The position numbers were made by a program, and so were the translations under genes. A stretch of DNA of 64,000 nucleotides from Cysteiniphilum marinum (GTDB taxonomy: Bacteria > Pseudomonadota > Gammaproteobacteria > Francisellales > Francisellaceae), in NCBI RefSeq assembly GCF_014857925.1, contig NZ_JACYVZ010000010.1, forward strand, positions 1 through 64,000, given 5' to 3'. Numbering within the stretch: position 1 is the first letter of the stretch; each line of letters starts with the position of its first letter. This document shows, one piece after another, positions 58,704-64,000 of this stretch. The notes under the pieces were generated by a model that had not been told where the DNA came from, searched no databases, and saw only the letters and a program-made list of their open reading frames with translations.

Positions 58704-59873
58704 TCAATACATAGAAAGACTACTATCAAGCATCGCATTGGCTGCCATCACCAGTGGTGAGATAACTTCGGCAGCACCTAAGGATTTTGCTTTATTGATA
58801 TTATTTTTTTGATTGATGCGAATGGTTATTTTAGCTGCCTTTGATGGTTTATGATTATTTAAAAACTCATTAATACTCAATAAGGTAATGATGTTATCAG
58901 CATCTTTTTCATAGGCGATGATCACAGCATGCGCATCAGTGATACTTGCTTTATCGAGAATGTCAGGGTCATTAGCGTTGCCATGCAATGTTAATGATTT
59001 AAGCTCGGCACTATCAGCAGTTTCACTGTGCTCGCTATCGATAATTAGAAAGCTTTTATTTTGCTGTTGTAATTCGTTAATAATAATATGTGTTAAATCA
59101 TTTAAGCCGCAAATAATGACGTGATCTTTCATATGTTTTTTCCCTTTGTTGAATGTTTGAAATAGGTTTTGCAAGCGATCGATAAAAGCACTAACAATAA
59201 AGGTTAAAACAGCGGCGAATGCGCCTAGCCCGATAAAAATCATTGATACGACGAAAAGCCGTGCTTCATCAGTAATGGGGGTGATGTCACCATAGCCAAC
59301 CGTACTATAAGTTACGACGGTAAAGTAGATAGCGTCTGGCCAGTCCTTAATACTGTTGAATTGATCGCGTAGCAGATAAGCGCCGATCACACCATATAGA
59401 AATGCTAAAATAAATGACAAAATAACAATAAACTGTGCATAACTAAGCTTGATCGTTTTCGAGCGCACATTAAATACTTTCCAACTAATGGCAAGACCTA
59501 TGATCTCAACAAAATAAAACCATGTCAAAAATCCTGAGCGGTTGTAGACAAAAATATTGGTTAAGAAAAGCGTGATGAGCATTAATAATGCTAATATCCA
59601 GAAAAAACGCAAGCGCCGATAAATCCCACGACCAATGAGCAACATTAAGTAACCAATAAAGCATGAGATAACCGTATTAAACTCTTTGAAGCCTTGTCCG
59701 GCGATAATATGGTTAACGAATTGCACGCCTTCATCGTGAATGGCCGCTTCAATAAACGGAAATACCCCAATTAAAATGGCAAACACGCCATTTAAAAATA
59801 ATAAAATAGCCAAGAATAGCGGAATGCTAAAACGCATAAGCTTTTCTTTTAAAGGGTGCACAAGCCTCGGCAT
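58704..59873 (-). CDS. Potassium channel with cytoplasmic TrkA_N/RCK domain
   Basis: A 389-residue Kch-like channel. Several hydrophobic segments occupy the first 160 residues, then a pore loop with the selectivity filter TVGYGD (residues 191-196) in VVTYSTVGYGDITPI and a last membrane helix (about 208-232). The cytoplasmic domain from about residue 247 (HVIICGLNDLTHIIINEL) is the nucleotide-binding RCK fold. It passes potassium ions and is probably gated by a bound ligand. TAAGGATAGCTT precedes the ATG at the right distance, so the first start is used. Confidence 0.88.
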   Translation of the reverse strand: MPRLVHPLKEKLMRFSIPLFLAILLFLNGVFAILIGVFPFIEAAIHDEGVQFVNHIIAGQGFKEFNTVISCFIGYLMLLIGRGIYRRLRFFWILALLMLITLFLTNIFVYNRSGFLTWFYFVEIIGLAISWKVFNVRSKTIKLSYAQFIVILSFILAFLYGVIGAYLLRDQFNSIKDWPDAIYFTVVTYSTVGYGDITPITDEARLFVVSMIFIGLGAFAAVLTFIVSAFIDRLQNLFQTFNKGKKHMKDHVIICGLNDLTHIIINELQQQNKSFLIIDSEHSETADSAELKSLTLHGNANDPDILDKASITDAHAVIIAYEKDADNIITLLSINEFLNNHKPSKAAKITIRINQKNNINKAKSLGAAEVISPLVMAANAMLDSSLSMY

Positions 59874-59960
59874 AAGCTATCCTTAGTGTTGAGTATTGCT
59901 ACATAAACTATTAATTGAGTGTAGAAGATAAAATATGAATGTAAAGGCGTTTTGTAGGTG

Positions 59961-60689
59961 TTATAAACGTCGCCATAAGGTTTGGTCTTTTGATTTTTTA
60001 TCTAGTAGTTTTAGATAATCCTCATGTGCGTCACATTGTGGATTGAGTGCTAGTAGATCAACCAAGTTAAGCGCTTGATTTGTTGAAGTTGATGCTTGCT
60101 CTTTGGTCAATGTGCCTGTGTTATTATTGTCTTCAATAGCCGGTGTCATAAGACTAAACAAATCGAGCTGTCCACCGGTCATCATCAAGTAAACATCGGC
60201 AAGAATCTCAGCATCCAATAACGCGCCATGCAGTGTGCGATGTTTGTTATTGACACCATAGCGTGAACACAAGGCATCAAGTGAGTTTTTTTGTCCTGGA
60301 TGTTTTTCACGCGCCATAATTAGGCTGTCGATGATATGACAATGCTGCTCAAGCTCCCCCCACTTATTAGGGGATAATAATTGCAATTCCCAATTTAAAA
60401 AAGGTACGTCAAACCCAGCATTATGAATAATTAACTCAGACTGACCAAGGTATGCCATGATGTCATCAATTTTGTCACTAAAAAGAGGCTTATCAGCCAA
60501 AAAATCATTACTTAAACCATGGACTTGCAAAGCACCTGCTTCAACTTCAATATCGGGTTTGAAGTAAAAATGTAAGTTGTTACCAGTTAATTTGCGATCG
60601 ACCATCTCAACGGCGCCAAATTCAATGATGCGATGACCAGATTTAAAGTCAAAGCCTGTGGTTTCAGTATCTAAGAATATTTGTCGCAT
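59961..60689 (-). CDS. dnaQ: DNA polymerase III epsilon subunit (proofreading exonuclease)
   Basis: A 242-residue DEDDh exonuclease. Exo I is LDTETTGFD (D7, E9), Exo II is IIHNAGFDVPFLNWEL, and Exo III is HRTLHGALLDAEILADVYL with its catalytic histidine and aspartate. The C-terminal tail (about 180-242) is the linker and alpha-subunit binding part. It removes mismatched bases during replication as part of the polymerase core. No rnhA neighbour is present, unlike in E. coli. Single gene. Confidence 0.94.
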   Translation of the reverse strand: MRQIFLDTETTGFDFKSGHRIIEFGAVEMVDRKLTGNNLHFYFKPDIEVEAGALQVHGLSNDFLADKPLFSDKIDDIMAYLGQSELIIHNAGFDVPFLNWELQLLSPNKWGELEQHCHIIDSLIMAREKHPGQKNSLDALCSRYGVNNKHRTLHGALLDAEILADVYLMMTGGQLDLFSLMTPAIEDNNNTGTLTKEQASTSTNQALNLVDLLALNPQCDAHEDYLKLLDKKSKDQTLWRRL

Positions 60690-60792
60690 GATTTTTATGT
60701 GGTAGTCAAAAGTATGGCAATTAGTATAGCGGACTTAAACTGACTTTGACATAATAGCTTGCGTTATTTTAACCAAAATAAAGGACAGGAAG

Positions 60793-61197
60793 ATGAAGAA
60801 AGTATTATTAGCTATGGGGTTGTTGTTATCAGTTAATGCAGCATTGGCATGCTCAGGTAAGGAGCAGTTGAACATATTGTTTATCCCTCAGCAAGGGGAT
60901 AATGTATCACATAAAGACTATGCTAGCTTGGGTAAAGCGCTATTTGCTAATCAAATGATTGCTAGTGAGTTGCATGCTTATAATGTCACCATCAATCATA
61001 AAATCGGCGAGATAATTCTCGATATCGAAACGCAAAAAACACCGATTAAAAAGATGTTAAAGGAAGTTAAACCACTATTAAAAGAGCATGGCTTTAAAAC
61101 CTTGCGTGTTTCTTTTGAAACACCGATTGAGCGTGCTAGTTCAGCAAAATCTATGCCGGCAAAACAGCCTACAACAAGTGACATGACTGCTAAGTAA
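60793..61197 (+). CDS. Small exported protein of unknown function
   Basis: I do not recognise this 134-residue protein. A clear signal peptide (MKKVLLAMGLLLSVNAALA) is followed directly by cysteine; the context ALAC is near but not quite a lipobox, so it is either a lipoprotein or cut by the ordinary signal peptidase. The mature part alternates short strands and helices and has no further cysteine. It ends in a lysine, serine and threonine-rich tail. AAAGGACAGGAAG precedes the ATG. No functional hint from the neighbours. Confidence 0.6.
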   Translation: MKKVLLAMGLLLSVNAALACSGKEQLNILFIPQQGDNVSHKDYASLGKALFANQMIASELHAYNVTINHKIGEIILDIETQKTPIKKMLKEVKPLLKEHGFKTLRVSFETPIERASSAKSMPAKQPTTSDMTAK

Positions 61198-61245
61198 TAA
61201 TTAAAAAATCAGTGCGTATTGAAGCTTAAGTAAAATAATTTAAAA

Positions 61246-61365
61246 TCCTCAGATTATCCCTGCTGTTATATTCCTTGTTAATACTCAAATGGGGGTCGAG
61301 TTACCAGCTACTTTTGCTATCACTTCACATGGGGTAATGCGGTGTAGCAAAGCATAATCTGAGGA
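61246..61365. repeat. Palindromic element with TCCTCAGATTAT ends
   Basis: Perfect 12 bp inverted ends (61246-61257 and 61354-61365) enclose 96 bases in the 304 bp spacer between the small secreted protein and hemW. Inside, CTTTTGCTATCAC resembles the apex of the TATA-tip elements, but the ends are different. No other copy was seen in the window. The rest of the spacer shows nothing. Confidence 0.55.
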
Positions 61366-61501
61366 AGTGCTTAGATAATAATAAATAATTATAACTATGT
61401 CTATCGCAGCAACATTAAATTTTGATAAAAATGTTTAAGTGTCTATTTAAATGCTTAGGTTTTTTTTACTGATTGTGTAAGGTGCATTGAGATCATGCCT
61501 C

Positions 61502-62644
61502 TTATGGTAAAAAGATATGCAAAAGATCATTCAAGAAGCGCTGACCTAGCTCAGTGGGTATAAAATATTCTGATTCCTTTGTTAATAGCTCACGAGAGAT
61601 TGCTTTATTGAGTTGTGGGGTAATAGCATCAATACTAAGCCCTGAGGTCTGCTCAAATTGTTTAATCGAAAAACCATGTTGTAAGCGCAGTGCATTTAAC
61701 ATAAATTCATAAGGGCGCTCATCAGTGGCAATATCACTAGAACCGTAGGGAAACTGTAACTCCTGCATATAAAGCTTGGGGTTTTTGCGTTTCCAATGGC
61801 GCCTGATAATGCCAGTTTCAGGTAAAGTAATCTTGCCATGGGCACCAGCGCCAATCCCAATATAATCACCAAACTGCCAATAATTTAGGTTATGTTTGGC
61901 TTGATATTTAGTATCTTTACAATAGGCAGAGGTTTCGTATTGTATAAATCCAGCGGATTGAATCAATGCCTTGCCTTGTTGCTCGATGGTGAATAATAAA
62001 TCTTCATCTGGAAGCTTTGGTGGTTTGATGGCAAAGGCGGTGTTGGGCTCTAATGTTAATTGATACCAAGATAAATGTGTTGGCTTTAATGCCAGTGCTT
62101 CACGTAAATCAAATAGCGCATCATCAATGCTTTGATCTGGTAAGCCATGCATTAAATCGATATTGAAATTATTAAATCCTGCATGAGTTAACTCATTAAC
62201 AGCATTATAGACATTTTGTGCATTGTGAATGCGACCAAGTGTCTTTAATTTATCATTTTGTAGACTTTGTACCCCAAGAGAGACGCGGTTGATGCCCATG
62301 GCTTTATAGTCACTGAACTTGCCGTGTTCAATGGTGCCAGGATTCGCCTCAATGGTAATCTCAGCATGATCAGCAATGAGCTTGTGCTTAAATAAATACT
62401 CAAAGAGTTGGGATAGCTCATTACTTGGAAATAACGAGGGTGTGCCACCGCCTAAAAAGATACTGTCGAACTGGCGAGCTTGTAAATCGTGTGCGTGACT
62501 TTGTAAATCCAATAATAAAGTATATAAGTAAGCTTTGGCTGGAATATCGCCCTTTAAATGATGTGAATTAAAGTCACAATAAGGGCACTTCTTAACACAC
62601 CAAGGAAAATGAATATAAAGGCTTAATGGAGGAAGTTTTAGCAT
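61502..62644 (-). CDS. hemW: HemW-type radical SAM heme chaperone
   Basis: A 380-residue radical SAM protein related to coproporphyrinogen oxidase HemN. The [4Fe-4S] cysteines are C16, C20 and C23 in PWCVKKCPYCDFNSH; FLGGGTPSLF, EITIEANPGTIE and RVSLGVQSL follow. Unlike HemN, HemW proteins deliver heme to respiratory proteins. The open frame runs on for 79 more codons, but these overlap the universal stress gene on the same strand, so I start at the ATG at 62644. It has no good ribosome site. Confidence 0.9.
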   Translation of the reverse strand: MLKLPPLSLYIHFPWCVKKCPYCDFNSHHLKGDIPAKAYLYTLLLDLQSHAHDLQARQFDSIFLGGGTPSLFPSNELSQLFEYLFKHKLIADHAEITIEANPGTIEHGKFSDYKAMGINRVSLGVQSLQNDKLKTLGRIHNAQNVYNAVNELTHAGFNNFNIDLMHGLPDQSIDDALFDLREALALKPTHLSWYQLTLEPNTAFAIKPPKLPDEDLLFTIEQQGKALIQSAGFIQYETSAYCKDTKYQAKHNLNYWQFGDYIGIGAGAHGKITLPETGIIRRHWKRKNPKLYMQELQFPYGSSDIATDERPYEFMLNALRLQHGFSIKQFEQTSGLSIDAITPQLNKAISRELLTKESEYFIPTELGQRFLNDLLHIFLP

Positions 62645-62663
62645 AAAAAAGAAAGAGGGGAGA

Positions 62664-63098
62664 TTATTTTGGCTGACCGATACGAATAACGAGTACATCA
62701 CAGTGCGCGCGTTGTAATACACCATTAGCTGTTGAACCAATGAAACGCTCAACACCATAGCGACCATGGCTACCGATAACAACGATATCACAATTAAGCT
62801 CTTCCGCGAGTTTAACGATTTTACGTTTAGGTGAGCCGTGTAATAAATGAAAGTCTGCTTCAAGATCAATTTGTGCTTCAAGTGCTTTTAAATGCTTGAG
62901 GTTTTCTTCCTCTAGGTAATCTTCTAAGTCAGAAATCGAAGGGACACCAGATGCCATATAATAAGGAATGTGTGGTAAAACATTAACAACACTTAGTTTG
63001 GCATTATTACGTTTCGCTAAGGCAACGGCTTGTTCAATCACAGGTTTATTGTCAGCATGTAAGTCAGTTGCCAGTAAAATATGTTTGTAATTCTTCAT
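62664..63098 (-). CDS. Universal stress protein (UspA family)
   Basis: A 144-residue Usp protein. It begins KHILLATDLHADNKPVIEQAV and carries the ATP-binding pattern VVIGSHGRYGVERFIGSTANGVL, a G-x2-G-x9-G(S/T)-like loop, near the C-terminus. Members bind nucleotides and support survival under starvation and oxidative stress. I use the ATG at 63098 with GGAGACTTAGG upstream, dropping 15 residues of open frame. hemW begins 19 bases after its stop, so the pair may share a transcript. Confidence 0.9.
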   Translation of the reverse strand: MKNYKHILLATDLHADNKPVIEQAVALAKRNNAKLSVVNVLPHIPYYMASGVPSISDLEDYLEEENLKHLKALEAQIDLEADFHLLHGSPKRKIVKLAEELNCDIVVIGSHGRYGVERFIGSTANGVLQRAHCDVLVIRIGQPK

Positions 63099-63481
63099 CC
63101 TAAGTCTCCAGTGCAGTGTTTTAAAGATTCTAACGATGATCATTCTAAAAAACTTCTCCTGTAAAAGATAGTCAAAGCACCATCAAAAATAAGGCTATGA
63201 CCATATTCCTGACCACTTTGATTGTATAAGCGCTGGCTGAGCGTAAGTCGAAGCCTCTATGAAGGGTGATTTTCCCAAGTTTAACCACTTCGGCTGATGC
63301 TCAGCGCACCGCTTTGACTTACGCTCAGGGTGCGGTGAGCACTTATGGGTGAGTATTTAATCTTAGTCAAAAATAATAACAAGCAACAAATAGCAGTTGA
63401 AATCTTAGGGGTAAAAATTTAAGCTAGCGGCTGGTAATTTGTTAATAATTGAAATAACGAAAATAAAGGATAATCACACAA
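63099..63481. other. Spacer between the universal stress gene and ybaB
   Basis: A 383 bp spacer between divergent genes. It holds an opposed pair of repeat modules at 63237-63328 and otherwise AT-rich sequence with the promoters of both neighbours. No further gene was seen. Confidence 0.5.
63237..63328. repeat. TCGACT/GCTCAGC repeat module pair, site 3
   Basis: CTGAGCGTAAGTCGAAG (63237-63253) faces CTTTGACTTACGCTCAG (63312-63328), with 16 of 17 bases able to pair; a third half-module (CTTCGGCTGATGCTCAGC) lies between. Same family as sites 1 and 2. Confidence 0.74.
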
Positions 63482-63805
63482 ATGAGTATGAATATGAGCA
63501 AGCTCATGCAGCAAGCGCAGAAAATGCAAGATCAAATGAAGAAGATGCAAGAAGAGCAGGAAAGGCTAGAAGTCACGGGTGAATCTGGTGCCGGTCTTGT
63601 TAAAGTTACGATGACAGGTAAGCATGATGTTAAACGTGTTGAAATTGATCCAAGTTTATTGTCAGAAGATAAGGAAATTGTAGAAGATCTATTAGCTGCT
63701 GCGGTTAATGATGCGGTTCGTCGTGTTGAGGAGAATAATAAAAACTCAATGTCAGACATGACGCAAGGTTTGAATTTACCACCTGGGTTTAAATTCCCGT
63801 TTTAA
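63482..63805 (+). CDS. ybaB: Nucleoid-associated protein YbaB/EbfC
   Basis: A 107-residue DNA-binding protein. The N-terminal methionine/glutamine-rich helix ([19 protein letters not shown]) and the core [21 protein letters not shown] are diagnostic. It forms dimers that bind DNA. Its position just before recR is the conserved dnaX-ybaB-recR order, though dnaX is not upstream here; a repeat-bearing spacer is. AAAGGATAATCACACAA precedes the ATG. Confidence 0.95.
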   Translation: MSMNMSKLMQQAQKMQDQMKKMQEEQERLEVTGESGAGLVKVTMTGKHDVKRVEIDPSLLSEDKEIVEDLLAAAVNDAVRRVEENNKNSMSDMTQGLNLPPGFKFPF

Positions 63806-63834
63806 TTGTTCAGATACTCATTCTCTAAGTAACT

Positions 63835-64000
63835 ATGCAAAAACTATTCTCACCTAAAATCGAAGGCTTAATCGAGTCACTGAAAGTATTGCCTGGTGTT
63901 GGTAAAAAAACCGCCCAACGCATGGCGATTCAGCTATTGGATAAAAAGCAACAAGCTGCACATGAGTTAGCTCAGGCGATTGAAAATGCACTTGATGCGA
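63835..64000 (+). CDS. recR: Recombination protein RecR (cut by the window end)
   Basis: The first 55 codons are present. MQKLFSPKIEGLIESLKVLP followed by GVGKKTAQRMAIQLL is the RecR N-terminal helix-hairpin-helix. The zinc finger and TOPRIM parts lie beyond the window. RecR works with RecF and RecO to load RecA on gapped DNA. It starts 29 bases after the ybaB stop, in the usual ybaB-recR pairing. Confidence 0.93.
   Translation, partial: MQKLFSPKIEGLIESLKVLPGVGKKTAQRMAIQLLDKKQQAAHELAQAIENALDA

Noticed and set aside
62645-62881. N-terminal hydrophobic extension of hemW giving a 459-residue protein
   Set aside because: The extra 79 codons lie inside the universal stress gene on the same strand in another frame, and the radical SAM family begins at the ATG at 62644.

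Overview
This window is the chromosome of a low-GC gammaproteobacterium. Gene content and sequence flavour point to a relative of Francisella (Fastidiosibacteraceae-like): a monomeric NADP isocitrate dehydrogenase, a porin of the kind common in Francisella and Legionella relatives, an MHS-type MFS transporter, NhaD, and an rpsF-rpsR-rplI cluster without priB. The family-level placement is an inference; no 16S gene is present. Most of the window is conserved housekeeping gene content on both strands, with accessory genes and many small repeats between them.

Layout. 0.1-3.2 kb: a tightly overlapped lysine/diaminopimelate operon (dapD, a LysA-like decarboxylase, an AstE/AspA-family deacylase that may stand in for DapE). 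3.2-9 kb: a membrane protein, an FAD monooxygenase, a secreted HAD-like phosphatase, a papain-like amidase and a LysP-type permease. 9.5-14.5 kb: a very large secreted protein with the G8 plus beta-helix architecture of CEMIP/TMEM2 hyaluronan-degrading proteins, with a small transposable element inserted exactly at its stop codon. 14.6-21.8 kb: MHS transporter, HAD phosphatase, 2-Cys peroxiredoxin, porin, NhaD antiporter, a lipid A acyltransferase and a lipoprotein. 21.8-25.6 kb: a two-component pair and a SulP transporter. 25.6-27.5 kb: a small accessory patch with two large palindromic elements, an Xre-RES toxin-antitoxin pair and a KfrA-like protein. 27.7-31.3 kb: icd, tRNA-Val(GAC), glyQ.

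31.5-37.3 kb: a branched-chain amino acid operon headed by a 25-residue leader peptide rich in Ile, Leu and Val and a transcription attenuator, followed by acetolactate synthase large and small subunits, an unusual fusion of a threonine-synthase-like PLP domain to a LeuA-type regulatory domain, and ilvD. 37.3-45 kb (minus strand): pepA, a small outer-membrane barrel, gnd, tilS-serA-thyA-lgt. 45.2-55.6 kb: CPA antiporter, mnmA, metK, grxD, sodB, rpoZ, tRNA-Val(TAC), rpsF-rpsR-rplI, gyrB. 55.7-64 kb: CysZ-like protein, lplA, a Fic protein, a K+ channel, dnaQ, a small secreted protein, hemW, a universal stress protein, ybaB and the start of recR.

Repeats are the other theme. At least four kinds of intergenic palindrome occur: (i) about 100-180 bp elements with TATA-CCCATC tips, in which two copies show paired, stem-preserving differences; (ii) a 110 bp element flanked by 9 bp direct repeats; (iii) GC-rich CCCTCACCC/CTCTCCC hairpins; (iv) modules of CTGAGCGTAAGTCGAAG type. 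No phage, CRISPR array, transposase or rRNA gene was seen.
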